DNA of 64,000 nt from Halomonas sp. PR-M31 (lineage in GTDB: Bacteria > Pseudomonadota > Gammaproteobacteria > Pseudomonadales > Halomonadaceae): NCBI RefSeq assembly GCF_001039575.1, contig NZ_JIBT01000032.1:44048-108047 (forward strand), given 5' to 3'. Below, piece after piece: positions 11,530 through 19,901 of the stretch; the stretch's first letter is position 1, and the number at the start of each line of letters is the position of its first letter. The translations under genes and the position numbers were made by a program. Under the pieces are notes generated by a model. The model was not told the DNA's origin and did no database searches. It saw nothing but the letters and a program-made list of their open reading frames with translations.

Positions 11530-11694
11530 GATGGACGCCGGTGGTAAGGCAAAGCGAGGGTCTTTTGCAAAGGCCGAAAAATGCTCCATGCTATTTCGGC
11601 ATTTCCGCCATCCATGGCGGTCAGAGAGCAAAAGTAGCGCCCAGGGAAGGGTTCACAGCGCCCTCGCGGTGCCTTGCCGCCGGAAAAGTCCATC
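11530..11694. repeat. MITE-like element with imperfect terminal inverted repeats
   Basis: The two ends, 11530-11560 and 11661-11694, are imperfect inverted copies sharing the blocks GATGGAC, CGGxGG, AAGGCA and GCGAGGG, with small internal gaps. Between them lie two further hairpins, GCCGAAA/TTTCGGC (11573-11600) and CGCCAT/ATGGCG (near 11606-11621). There is no coding potential and no clear target-site duplication. The structure fits a small non-autonomous palindromic element or REP relative that fills the gap after bkdB. It could also act as a terminator for that operon. Confidence 0.5.
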
Positions 11695-11734
11695 CTGTCT
11701 ACCGAGTCTTGAAAAGTACCCTTAGGCTTGACTC

Positions 11735-13588
11735 ATGACCCAGGACGCCCTGCAGCAGTTCTATATTCCAGAAGAGCAGTCGATCTATCTGCTCAGCCAC
11801 GACGATGCCAAGAAGCTCAAGGACTGGGTGGCGCTGTGTCAGGCCCAGCTCGAGCAGCTGGGCTATCGGCGCATCGAGCTGATCGGCAAGGGCGCCTACG
11901 GCTTTGTCTTCGCCGGGCTAGCCAGTCGCGAGAACGCCCCGGACACGGAGTACGTGTTCAAGTTCACCCGCATTACCCTGCCAGAGTCGTTGCAGGATCG
12001 CCTCGAGGAGGAAGCGTTCATGCTCGAACAGGTGGATCATCCCCAGGTGCCTGGACTGATCGCCTTTCAGCGTATACGAAAGCAATCGATCCTGGTGATG
12101 GAGCGGGCGCCAGGCATCAATCTCGAAGAGTATTCCCTGCGACATGGCCGCCTTGCGCCGCGCCTTGTGGTCAAGCTAGCGGCCCAGCTCGCGGACATGC
12201 TGTGTGCCCTTCGGCGCGAGACCGGGTCCATGGGCAAGCCCGTCGTGCACGGCGATATCAAGCCCTCCAATCTAGTCTTTGATCCCGACCATGAGCGCGT
12301 AGCCCTGATCGACTGGGGCTCTTCGGTGTTCGCCCAGCTCGACGCCAATCAGCAGTTCGTCGCCACCAGCGTCATGGAGCTGATGTCCGATAACCTGCAA
12401 CAGACCAATGCCCGCCTGGGAGACGTCTATTTCATCGGCGAGGAGCAGTTGAACGGGGCACTGTCGTCGCCGCGCTTCGATGAGCAAGGGGTCGCCGGTA
12501 CGCTCTACGCCCTGGCTTCGGCCCAGTCCTGCCGGTTCGGGCATCGGGCCATCACCGCCACCTCCCTGGGACTGCCCATGGAATTTGCCCGCATGCTCGA
12601 CGGCATGCTCGATCCCGATCCTCAAGTGCGCGCCCGGGCCGGGGATTACTTTCTCGAGCACATGCCGCGCATTGCGCGCACGGTGATGGTCGATCTGCCG
12701 GAAAAGGCCGAGACCGCCTCGGTGCCGGTATGGGTGCGACCCAGCCAGCGCGAGATCGATACCGTGGTGTACAGCTCGCGCAAGTCGTTTCTGCGCGAGC
12801 AAGATGGCCGGGACGCCCTGAACGATGTCAACGACGTGCAGCTCGATCGTTACTACAAGAATTTCATGCAGGGCATGGGAGAGACGGAAAAGGCCTTTTT
12901 GGCGGCGGTCAGCCGATTGGGGAAATACCCGGTTGTCGGAGGGCTGGCGGTGCGTTGGGAGGCCGAGGGCGTCTATATCGACAGCGTGCTCAATCTGCAC
13001 GATCTTACCCTCAAGAAGGCGTTCATCGCGGCGGTTAACAACATGGTCAACCTGGCCCGGGCCATCTATCGTCGCGGCGTGTTCAAGAGCTGTCTGTTCA
13101 ACGCCCGGGATACGCTGCACATCGACCGTCGCGACGCTGACGAGCCTTTTGTACCCGATTCAGACATGAGATTGCCCTATGAGGTAAGTGTTGCGCCGGA
13201 TCTTGAAGACCACTCGCGGGTGCATTCCTATTTCGAGGACGGCCCGGACCCGGAAGAATTCCTCAAGCTGCCCGACGAGATCATACGCCGTCTCGAGAAC
13301 CTCAATGCCATTCACCATACCGGACTGATCATCTTCGAGGCGCTACCCACGCACCTCAAAATTCATAGCTACTACCGCCTACTGGACCCGGAGCGGGAGC
13401 GGGAGTTCCAGGACTGCCTGGATGCCATGCTGAAAGCGGTGCCCTTGATTCGCGGCCTGGGGATTTCCGGCTACATGAAGATGCCCTTCAAGGACACCAA
13501 GACGTTCACCCACATCGAACGCCTGCCGGAGCGTTACTACCCCAAGGACCCTCGTGCCCCCTCGAGTACGGTTACTGCCTACCGCTGA
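11735..13588 (+). CDS. Ser/Thr protein kinase-like protein with a large uncharacterised C-terminal domain
   Basis: A 617-residue cytosolic protein. Residues about 45-310 form a protein-kinase fold: a glycine loop (GKGAYGFVFAG), the probable ATP lysine Lys76 (VFKF), the catalytic loop HGDIKPSN (Asp174) and the metal motif DWG (Asp193, in place of DFG). HGD in place of HRD is common in bacterial and choline-kinase-like enzymes. Residues about 325-617 match nothing I recognise. They begin with PVWVRPSQREIDTVVYSSRKSF and contain predicted alternating strand and helix. No transmembrane or PASTA segment is present, so it is not a classical PknB-type receptor. It stands alone, with no phosphatase gene next to it. 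The target is unknown. Confidence 0.8.
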   Translation: MTQDALQQFYIPEEQSIYLLSHDDAKKLKDWVALCQAQLEQLGYRRIELIGKGAYGFVFAGLASRENAPDTEYVFKFTRITLPESLQDRLEEEAFMLEQVDHPQVPGLIAFQRIRKQSILVMERAPGINLEEYSLRHGRLAPRLVVKLAAQLADMLCALRRETGSMGKPVVHGDIKPSNLVFDPDHERVALIDWGSSVFAQLDANQQFVATSVMELMSDNLQQTNARLGDVYFIGEEQLNGALSSPRFDEQGVAGTLYALASAQSCRFGHRAITATSLGLPMEFARMLDGMLDPDPQVRARAGDYFLEHMPRIARTVMVDLPEKAETASVPVWVRPSQREIDTVVYSSRKSFLREQDGRDALNDVNDVQLDRYYKNFMQGMGETEKAFLAAVSRLGKYPVVGGLAVRWEAEGVYIDSVLNLHDLTLKKAFIAAVNNMVNLARAIYRRGVFKSCLFNARDTLHIDRRDADEPFVPDSDMRLPYEVSVAPDLEDHSRVHSYFEDGPDPEEFLKLPDEIIRRLENLNAIHHTGLIIFEALPTHLKIHSYYRLLDPEREREFQDCLDAMLKAVPLIRGLGISGYMKMPFKDTKTFTHIERLPERYYPKDPRAPSSTVTAYR

Positions 13589-13669
13589 TCGCAAAGCGTT
13601 GTTTAACCCCTGATAAATACAATTTCGATGTCATCGCTTAGGGTGGCCGTGGGTTTCGTATCCAACTGC

Positions 13670-13699
13670 TTGAAAGATCGTTTTCGACAAACCTATTTT
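13670..13699 (+). promoter_or_regulatory. Candidate sigma-70 promoter of ectD
   Basis: TTGAAA and TATTTT are spaced 18 bases apart, and the -10 ends about 28 bases before the ectD start codon. Placement and spacing are reasonable. The match was judged by eye only. Confidence 0.4.
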
Positions 13700-13727
13700 G
13701 ACAGCAGACTGAATGGAGGAGTTTGCC

Positions 13728-14639
13728 ATGCAGGAAGCTCAAGACCTTTTTCCGACTCGATTGGAACGCAAGCGAAGCATGTTCGAGCGCATCGATCCGA
13801 CAGTCCACAGTGAGGGCGTGCAGCGCCGCAACGGTCCCTTGAGTGAAAAAGAGGTTGATGAGTTCGATAGAAAGGGGTTTCTCTCTTTCGACAGTTTCTT
13901 CGACAAGGAGGAAATGGACGCTTTTCTTCAGGAATTGCGCAATTACGAAAGCGATGAAGACCTGAAGCTATCCGAAGGCACCATTCTCGAGCCGGGCAAT
14001 CAGGAAATCCGCTCGATCTTCGGCATTCATGAGGTGTCCGAGCGCTTCAGCCGTTTGACCCGGGACCCGCGCCTGCTGGCAATGGTTCAGCAGTTGCTGG
14101 GTAGCGATGTCTATATTCATCAGTCTCGCATCAACTACAAGCCTGGCTTCAAGGGCAAAGGGTTCGACTGGCATTCCGACTTTGAAACCTGGCATAGCGA
14201 AGACGGTATGCCCCGCATGCGCTCCTTGAGCTGTTCCATCATCTTGACCGAGAACGGTGAGTTCAACGGCCCTTTGATGCTAATCCCTGGCTCCCACAAA
14301 CACTTTGTCCCCTGTGTTGGCCGCACCCCCACGGACAACTACAAAGAATCGTTGAAGAGTCAGGACGTCGGTGTGCCGGATGCCGCCAGCTTGAAGAAAT
14401 TGATGCTCGAAGGCGAGATCGAGGCGCCCAAGGGGCCGGCGGGTTCGCTGATCATGTTCGAATGCAACACCATGCACGGCTCCAATATCAACATGTCCTG
14501 CTGGCCGAGAAGCAATCTGTTCTTCGTCTACAACAGCGTTGAAAACACCCTGCACGACCCCTACTGCGGCAACAAGCCAAGACCCGAGTTTCTGGCCAAT
14601 CGCAAGGATTGGGCGCCGCTCAGACCGGTAAACGAGTGA
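13728..14639 (+). CDS. ectD: Ectoine 5-hydroxylase
   Basis: Non-haem Fe(II)/2-oxoglutarate dioxygenase that converts ectoine into 5-hydroxyectoine, a compatible solute for salt and heat stress. It is 303 residues. The family signature FDWHSDFETWHSEDGMP is intact and supplies iron ligands His149 and Asp151. The third ligand is His250 in NTMHGSN. The ectoine-binding region PLMLIPGSHKHFVPC is present. The start is the ATG at 13728, because the ATG at 13713 forms part of the GGAGGAG ribosome binding site. The gene is solitary: no ectABC adjoins, which is frequent in Halomonas. Its stop codon lies in a 15-bp tandem duplication and a terminator follows. Confidence 0.94.
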   Translation: MQEAQDLFPTRLERKRSMFERIDPTVHSEGVQRRNGPLSEKEVDEFDRKGFLSFDSFFDKEEMDAFLQELRNYESDEDLKLSEGTILEPGNQEIRSIFGIHEVSERFSRLTRDPRLLAMVQQLLGSDVYIHQSRINYKPGFKGKGFDWHSDFETWHSEDGMPRMRSLSCSIILTENGEFNGPLMLIPGSHKHFVPCVGRTPTDNYKESLKSQDVGVPDAASLKKLMLEGEIEAPKGPAGSLIMFECNTMHGSNINMSCWPRSNLFFVYNSVENTLHDPYCGNKPRPEFLANRKDWAPLRPVNE

Positions 14640-14652
14640 CCGGTAAACGAGT
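14623..14652 (+). repeat. 15-bp tandem duplication across the ectD stop codon
   Basis: GACCGGTAAACGAGT occurs twice head to tail (14623-14637 and 14638-14652). The first copy holds the last ectD codons. The second lies just beyond the TGA, which itself is formed at the junction. Confidence 0.85.
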
Positions 14653-14681
14653 AAGGCACAGTGATGTCGACGCGCTCTTGA

Positions 14682-14713
14682 ATATAAAAGGCACCCAACG
14701 GTGCCTTTTATAT
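14682..14713 (+). terminator. Terminator after ectD
   Basis: A 14-bp perfect stem (ATATAAAAGGCACC / GGTGCCTTTTATAT) with a CAAC loop. The T-rich 3' arm provides the U tract. Confidence 0.85.
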
Positions 14714-14817
14714 GTCTACAGGATGAAGCCCGCGCACTGAAGCGATACAATCACGCCCTTTTCACGCTCGAGGCGTTGTCTTGCACCCTGTCTCGAGCCC
14801 TTTCGACTGGACCTTTC

Positions 14818-16407
14818 GTGATCGCCACCGCCAATATCACCATGCAGTTCGGGGCCAAGCCCCTGTTCGAGGATGTCTCGGTCAAGTTTAACAACGGCAA
14901 TCGCTATGGCCTGATTGGGGCCAATGGCAGCGGCAAATCCACCTTCATGAAAATCCTCGGTGGCGATCTCGATCCCTCCGCCGGCCAGGTGATGCTCGAA
15001 CCCGGTACGCGCCTGGGCAAGCTACGCCAGGATCAGTTCGCCTTCGAAGAGCATCGCGTCATCGACACCGTGATCATGGGCAATACCGAGCTATGGCGAG
15101 TAGCCGCTGAGCGAGAGCGCATCTATTCCCAGACCGAGATGAGCGAAGAGGACGGCATGCGGGTCGCGGATCTGGAAGTCCAGTTCGCGGAACTCGACGG
15201 CTACACCGCCGAGGCCCGGGCAGGGGAGCTGCTGTTGGGGCTGGGCATTCCCGAGTCCCAGCACCTTGGCCCCATGAGCGAGGTGTCACCGGGCTGGAAG
15301 CTGCGGGTGCTGCTGGCCCAGGCGCTGTTCTCCGACCCGGACGTGCTGCTACTGGATGAGCCCACCAACCATCTGGATATCAATACCATCCGCTGGCTCG
15401 AAGAGGTGCTTATCGCGCGCGCGAGCACCATGGTAATCATTTCTCACGATCGCCACTTCCTCAACAGCGTCTGCACCCATATGGCGGATCTTGATTACGG
15501 TGAGCTGCGGCTGTTTCCCGGCAACTATGACGAATACATGACCGCCGCGACCCAGGCCCGGGAGCGTCTGCATGCGGACAACGCCAAAAAGAAGGCGGAA
15601 ATCGCCGAACTCCAGGCCTTCGTCAGCCGTTTCTCCGCCAACGCCTCCAAGGCCAAGCAGGCCACTTCCCGTCAGCGCAAGATGGACAAGATCAAGCTCG
15701 ACGAGGTCAAGCCGTCGAGCCGAGTCAGTCCGTTCATTCGCTTCGAACAAAAGCGCAAGATTCATCGCGGCGCGGTCAACGTGGAGGCGCTGAGCAAAGG
15801 ATTCGATGAGGCGCCGCTATTCGAGCGCCTGGGGCTTCAGATCGAGGCCGGTGAGCGAGTGGCGATCATCGGCCCCAACGGCGTTGGCAAGACCACGCTG
15901 CTGCGCTGCCTGGTAGGAGAGCTTGTCCCGGATACCGGCCTGGTGAAATGGACCGATAGCGCAGAGCTTGGCTATTTCGCCCAGGAACACGCTACGGATT
16001 TTGCCAACGACGCCTCACTTTACGAGTGGATGGCTCAATGGACCGATGGCGGCGAACAGACGATTCGCGGCGCACTCGGGCGCATGCTGTTCTCTAATGA
16101 CGATATCGGCAAGTCCGTGAAGGTGATCTCAGGCGGTGAGCAGGGCCGAATGCTGTTCGGCAAGCTGGCACTGCAAAAACCCAACGTTCTGCTGATGGAC
16201 GAGCCCACTAATCACCTGGACATGGAGTCTATCGAGGCGCTCAATCTGGCACTCGAGCACTATCCTGGCACGCTGATCTTCGTCAGTCATGATCGCGAGT
16301 TCGTGTCGTCCTTGGCGACCCGCATTCTCGATATGAGCGGAGAAGGCTTGATCGATTTCAGCGGCAGTTATGATGAGTATTTGCGCAGCCAAGGCGTTTA
16401 CGGTTAA
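14818..16407 (+). CDS. ybiT: ABC-F family ATPase YbiT
   Basis: A soluble protein with two ATP-binding cassettes and no membrane segments. ABC-F proteins bind the ribosomal E site and adjust translation. It is 529 residues from GTG 14818, matching E. coli YbiT, whose N-terminus ([23 protein letters not shown]) aligns with [23 protein letters not shown]. Walker A motifs GANGSGKS and GPNGVGKT, two [15 protein letters not shown] Walker B motifs and the charged linker rich in Lys/Arg (about residues 245-315) are all visible. The signature motif of the first cassette is altered ([17 protein letters not shown]), as is usual in this subfamily. It is monocistronic after the ectD terminator. Confidence 0.93.
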   Translation: MIATANITMQFGAKPLFEDVSVKFNNGNRYGLIGANGSGKSTFMKILGGDLDPSAGQVMLEPGTRLGKLRQDQFAFEEHRVIDTVIMGNTELWRVAAERERIYSQTEMSEEDGMRVADLEVQFAELDGYTAEARAGELLLGLGIPESQHLGPMSEVSPGWKLRVLLAQALFSDPDVLLLDEPTNHLDINTIRWLEEVLIARASTMVIISHDRHFLNSVCTHMADLDYGELRLFPGNYDEYMTAATQARERLHADNAKKKAEIAELQAFVSRFSANASKAKQATSRQRKMDKIKLDEVKPSSRVSPFIRFEQKRKIHRGAVNVEALSKGFDEAPLFERLGLQIEAGERVAIIGPNGVGKTTLLRCLVGELVPDTGLVKWTDSAELGYFAQEHATDFANDASLYEWMAQWTDGGEQTIRGALGRMLFSNDDIGKSVKVISGGEQGRMLFGKLALQKPNVLLMDEPTNHLDMESIEALNLALEHYPGTLIFVSHDREFVSSLATRILDMSGEGLIDFSGSYDEYLRSQGVYG

Positions 16408-16462
16408 CGGCGCGTGGCAACTGCCTTATGCTGCACCTAGAGTTCAAATCAAGGAATTTACC

Positions 16463-17053
16463 ATGACCGAGCTCAGTGAGCGCTTCGATACCGCACTCCG
16501 GCGCCTGGATGCCCTGCATGCGGAAGATCCCCGCCGAGAGCTGGTCGACGGTCAGGAAGTGCCTCAGGAGCTACTCTACGCGGAACGAATGAGTACATGG
16601 CTCGCCCAAGTGGAGCCTGATGCCTCGGAAGCCTTGCGATTGGCGGTGCGCGCTCAGCATCTGCAGCGCTGGCGGGTTCCTAGAAGCGATTACCCCCAGG
16701 ATCGTTCGGGCTATTTGACCTGGCGTCGGGATCTGGGGCGTATCCAGGCCGAGTGGGCGGCTCGGGTTCTAGAGGAGGTCGGCTACGATGCGCCACTCTG
16801 CGAGCATGTCGCCCGTATGATTCGCAAGGAGCAGCTGCGTCACGACGCCGACACCCAGGCCATGGAAGACACTGCTTGTCTTGTGTTTCTCGAGCACTAC
16901 TTTGCGGATTTTTCCAGCGAACATGACGAAGAGAAGCTGATACGCATTCTGCGCAAGACCTGGCGCAAGATGTCTCCCCGCGGCCAAGAGCTCGTTGCCA
17001 CCATTCCCATGACACCCGATGCGCAGCGTCTGGTACACAAAGCTCTCTCATGA
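16463..17053 (+). CDS. DUF4202 family protein
   Basis: A 196-residue soluble protein beginning MTELSERFDTALRRLD with AAGGAA 7 bases upstream. The conserved DUF4202 features are visible: YAERMSTWL, LRLAVRAQHLQRW, SRxDYP-type RSDYPQDRSGYLTWRR, and a C-terminal segment with CLVFLEHYF and RKTWRKMSPRG. The His-rich helix pattern (AQHLQRW, CEHVARMI, RHDADTQAMEDT) resembles an HD-domain-like metal site, which is inference. Family members are of unknown function and in some organisms sit near sulfur metabolism genes. Here it follows ybiT by 55 bases and may be co-transcribed. Confidence 0.85.
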   Translation: MTELSERFDTALRRLDALHAEDPRRELVDGQEVPQELLYAERMSTWLAQVEPDASEALRLAVRAQHLQRWRVPRSDYPQDRSGYLTWRRDLGRIQAEWAARVLEEVGYDAPLCEHVARMIRKEQLRHDADTQAMEDTACLVFLEHYFADFSSEHDEEKLIRILRKTWRKMSPRGQELVATIPMTPDAQRLVHKALS

Positions 17054-17108
17054 TGGCGGTAAGGTTTATTCCGGCTCAACTGGCTTTTCCAATTTTTAGT
17101 TTGTCAGT

Positions 17109-17124
17109 ATGGTTTTTTGACCAT
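17109..17124. promoter_or_regulatory. 16-bp palindrome-like site, copy A
   Basis: ATGGTTTTTTGACCAT, with arms ATGGT/ACCAT around a T-rich core, lies upstream of the 17283 gene. An identical 16-mer occurs at 37874-37889 upstream of ydgJ. It is possibly an operator. Chance repetition of a 16-mer in 64 kb cannot be excluded. Confidence 0.25.
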
Positions 17125-17282
17125 AAACGCTCAGTAGCCTGTTATTTATAGCCAAAGTCTCTCCTTGCTTGATTAGGATCAACATCATGATCCTCCTACC
17201 ATTGCACGCTGTAATTAAGACCGCTTGACGGTTTTCAACACTGGTGCTGTGGCGCGATATACGCCATCGCAAGGGGGGAAGC

Positions 17283-17750
17283 ATGCAGCATGCAAACGAC
17301 ACGAGTACTGCCAGTCTCTTGCCGGAAGAGCTGCTTATCCTGGCTAATGCTCACGAAGGCCAGGAAGCCAGGCGTTATCGATTGATGGCGCTACGGTTTC
17401 AGCCGTTCAATACAAGCATCAGCCGTTTGATGGATGTGCTGGTGCTCGAAAGTCAGCGACGTTTGGAAGAGCTGAAGAGAATCAACAAACGCCTCTTTTT
17501 CGTACGCTTGCCGGCCAATAAGACAGTCTGCAAGACACCCGTTGGTCAGCATCCTTTCTTCATTCTCGATGAGCAGGCGGCCAGCCGGGTATTTGAGCGC
17601 ATGCTCAGTGACGAACAGCATTCACGCCGTCTCTACGAACAGCTACTGGAGGCCAACGCCATTCCAGAGCTCACCACCTTGTTCGGTAATTTCGTCGATC
17701 AGAAGCTTGCTCAGTACCATATTCTCGAAGAAGCCCGGGAACGGCTTTGA
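17283..17750 (+). CDS. Small helical protein, ferritin-like in appearance, unknown function
   Basis: A 155-residue protein behind a strong ribosome binding site (AAGGGGGGAAGC before ATG). The sequence is almost entirely alpha-helical, in four or five amphipathic segments with evenly spaced acidic residues: NAHEGQEARRYRLMALRF, LVLESQRRLEELKRI, FERMLSDEQHSRRLYEQLLE and HILEEARERL. This pattern recalls rubrerythrin or ferritin-like bundles, but the canonical ExxH metal ligands are mostly absent (one DEQH is present), so metal binding is unproven. No signal peptide. It is separated from its neighbours by more than 140 bases each side. Confidence 0.6.
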   Translation: MQHANDTSTASLLPEELLILANAHEGQEARRYRLMALRFQPFNTSISRLMDVLVLESQRRLEELKRINKRLFFVRLPANKTVCKTPVGQHPFFILDEQAASRVFERMLSDEQHSRRLYEQLLEANAIPELTTLFGNFVDQKLAQYHILEEARERL

Positions 17751-17892
17751 GCCGAAACCGGTGCCACAGATTTCACAAAAAAGTAGACGGAAGGATGGCA
17801 GTGCACGGCTTGTACGCTACCCTTTCGTCATATGCGGCATTTTTTCGTATTTTTTTTGGGAACGTCGGTTTTGACAAAACGAGGCAAGTGCA

Positions 17893-19449
17893 ATGGATAG
17901 CCAATACAGCGAACAGAAAATTCAGGCGTTATATGCCGCCTATCTGGGGCAGCCTGCCGATCCTGCCGGGCAGAAAGCAGGGGCGTATCTTCTTGATGAG
18001 GACATTCTGGATTTCAATGAGTTGTCCTCCGGGTTGTCCTACTATGAGGATTTGCGCTCCGGAGACGACAGGCCCAGCGATGAAGCTTTCGTTACCACTC
18101 TTTATGACGAGCTGTTTGAACGTAAGCCTGATGAAGGGGGGCTGGCTTACTGGACCGAGCAGCTGAAAAGCGGTGCGCTAGGGCGTGACGAGCTGGTGCC
18201 GACCATGCTGCGAGTGGCGGGGCCCATCGATCAGGAAGCAAGTTTTGCCAAGTTTTCCATCGCGGATTACTACGCGGATAACGTATCTCAAAGCGAGTTC
18301 GACAAGGACCAGCCGCTAACCTTGGATAACCTGCGCACGAATGAACAACTCTACGCTGACCTGAACGCCCTCGATGAGCAGCGCGATACCCTGGATCTGG
18401 CGGTAGCAGGGGAGTCCATAGAAGGCCGGCCGTTGTATCGTGCCGAAGTGGGGCAGGGTGACAAGACCCTCATGATCGTTTCCCAGCAGCATGGTGATGA
18501 GCCATTGGGAACCGAGGCGCTGGTCAAGCTGCTTGACGTCCTTAGTGCGGACACCGAATACGCCAGGAACCTGCGGGATGAAGTGACCGTGGTCGCAATG
18601 CCGCGAGTCAATCCGGACGGTTTTGCCCGCTGGGAACAACAGGCCGCCGGCGATCAGGACGTGCTCGACCCGCGCCGCAACTCCGAAAACATGGACCTCA
18701 ATCGCAGCTACGACCCGGCCAATCGTCCCGATCCGGACACCATTCCCGAGGCACTGGCAGTGCTTGACGTGGTGGACGAATACAAGCCGGATCTGTTCTT
18801 GGACTATCACCATCAAAACGATTACCTCGGTGACGATGGTGAGCTCGAGACCATGTCGGTGCAGTGGGCGACCAATGACGAAGTGGACTCTCAAATTTCC
18901 GAAACAGGCCAGCGCGCGGCGGTAGCGATCGCTAATCAGCTCGAGGATTTCGATCATTCGGAGCTTTCCCTATTTCCCGGCAGCGACACCTTGGCCATCG
19001 CGCGTAACGGCTTGGCGTTGGAGGGCACACCGACGCTATTGGTGGAACAGCGCGGCCTGCAGGAAATGGATGAGATCGCTCAACGAGGTCTCGATACGGA
19101 TTACAGCGCTCTGGCAAGCGCCCTTACCACGGAAGGCTTGCTCAGTATGCTGGGTGTCATCGAGGCCGTGGCGGATGACTCTTTCGAAGATCTTGATCCA
19201 GCCCAGGCGTTAGCGATTCCCGAGCGCGGCGAGCGTATTCCGTTTGAAGAGATCTATGCCACCGGTCAGCGAGATAGCTTGCAGTGGGCAAACGAAAGAC
19301 AGATGAGTTCCGATGATCAACCCATGGAGGCAGACGCAGTACTGGCTCAGCTGGATTCGACGATCGCGAACCAGGATGCCGGCAATGAGAACGTCTCTTT
19401 GGTAGGTCTTCAAGACAGCACCGAAACAACGGATTATATGATCGGTTGA
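17893..19449 (+). CDS. DUF4214-containing M14-family zinc carboxypeptidase
   Basis: A 518-residue, very acidic protein with no N-terminal signal peptide. Residues about 7-130 hold two DUF4214-like units (IQALYAAYLGQPADPAG and LYDELFERKPDEGGLAYWTEQLKSG), a module usually found in S-layer-associated or type-I-secreted proteins. From about residue 165 an M14 peptidase domain follows: His200 and Glu203 in QQHGDEPLG, the Arg/Asn region NPDGFARW to NMDLNRSYD, the third zinc ligand in DYHHQND (His306/307) and the probable catalytic Glu in LLVEQRG. The C-terminal 80 residues are Asp/Glu/Gln-rich and could carry an uncleaved secretion signal, which is inference. The likely role is an extracellular or cell-surface peptidase or deacylase. 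No transporter genes adjoin. Confidence 0.75.
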   Translation: MDSQYSEQKIQALYAAYLGQPADPAGQKAGAYLLDEDILDFNELSSGLSYYEDLRSGDDRPSDEAFVTTLYDELFERKPDEGGLAYWTEQLKSGALGRDELVPTMLRVAGPIDQEASFAKFSIADYYADNVSQSEFDKDQPLTLDNLRTNEQLYADLNALDEQRDTLDLAVAGESIEGRPLYRAEVGQGDKTLMIVSQQHGDEPLGTEALVKLLDVLSADTEYARNLRDEVTVVAMPRVNPDGFARWEQQAAGDQDVLDPRRNSENMDLNRSYDPANRPDPDTIPEALAVLDVVDEYKPDLFLDYHHQNDYLGDDGELETMSVQWATNDEVDSQISETGQRAAVAIANQLEDFDHSELSLFPGSDTLAIARNGLALEGTPTLLVEQRGLQEMDEIAQRGLDTDYSALASALTTEGLLSMLGVIEAVADDSFEDLDPAQALAIPERGERIPFEEIYATGQRDSLQWANERQMSSDDQPMEADAVLAQLDSTIANQDAGNENVSLVGLQDSTETTDYMIG

Positions 19450-19522
19450 ATGAGTCGTCCGGGATTTCCAGTTTGAATACCCCGGATGAAATCCACCATT
19501 CGATGCTGCCGGAGGTCTCTCC

Positions 19523-19786
19523 ATGGCGTCTACTCAACACATTGCGTTTCTGATCATGGTGCCTTCATCAGGCAATGCTTCATCCAGCAGTCAAAGCAGC
19601 GGTGGTTACAACCTGAGCCTTGTGACCTTGAGCGACATCGAGGCGGCCAAGCGTCTGACGCGAGAGCTTGTATCTCAAGGTGTCGATAGAATCGAGCTTA
19701 GTTCGAGTTTTGGCGAGCAAGGGCTTGAAACAGTGCGGAAAGTGGCAGGTGAGGATGTCGAGGTGGGACTCGTGCGCTTCGATTGA
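19523..19786 (+). CDS. Small DUF6506-like protein
   Basis: An 87-residue protein with GGAGG before the ATG. It begins with a strand (HIAFLIMVPSSG), has a Ser-rich loop (NASSSSQSSGG), then LVTLSDIEAAKRLTRELVSQGVDRIELSSSFGEQGL and ends VEVGLVRFD. That layout, with ELCGGFG-like and VGVVRFD endings, matches what I recall of DUF6506. The biochemical role is unknown. It lies 73 bases after the M14 gene, in the same direction, and is followed by a strong terminator, so the two may form a short unit. Confidence 0.65.
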   Translation: MASTQHIAFLIMVPSSGNASSSSQSSGGYNLSLVTLSDIEAAKRLTRELVSQGVDRIELSSSFGEQGLETVRKVAGEDVEVGLVRFD

Positions 19787-19800
19787 GGGAGTCCTGTTCG

Positions 19801-19838
19801 AAAGCGCCTTAGACTAAAGTTCAGAGGCGCTTTTTTTA
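19801..19838 (+). terminator. Intrinsic terminator before the aldonate operon
   Basis: A stem AAAGCGCCT / AGGCGCTTT with a 15-nt loop is followed by seven or more T. Confidence 0.85.
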
Positions 19839-19852
19839 TTATTGTTCGAAGC

Positions 19853-19865
19853 TATGTCGGACATA
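19853..19865. promoter_or_regulatory. Perfect palindrome, candidate GntR/FadR-type operator
   Basis: TATGTCGGACATA is a perfect 13-bp palindrome carrying the GT-N3-AC core of FadR-subfamily operators. It overlaps a possible promoter (TTGTTC at 19842 and a TAATAA-like -10 near 19864) 37 bases before the regulator start. It is probably the autoregulatory and operon operator. Confidence 0.6.
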
Positions 19866-19901
19866 ATAAAATCCTGGTCCTACAAGCATGGACACCGTTT
19901 C

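Noticed and set aside
11735..12282. A second overlapping frame (184 codons) within the kinase gene
   Set aside because: It lies entirely inside the kinase coding sequence in another frame and shows no domain.
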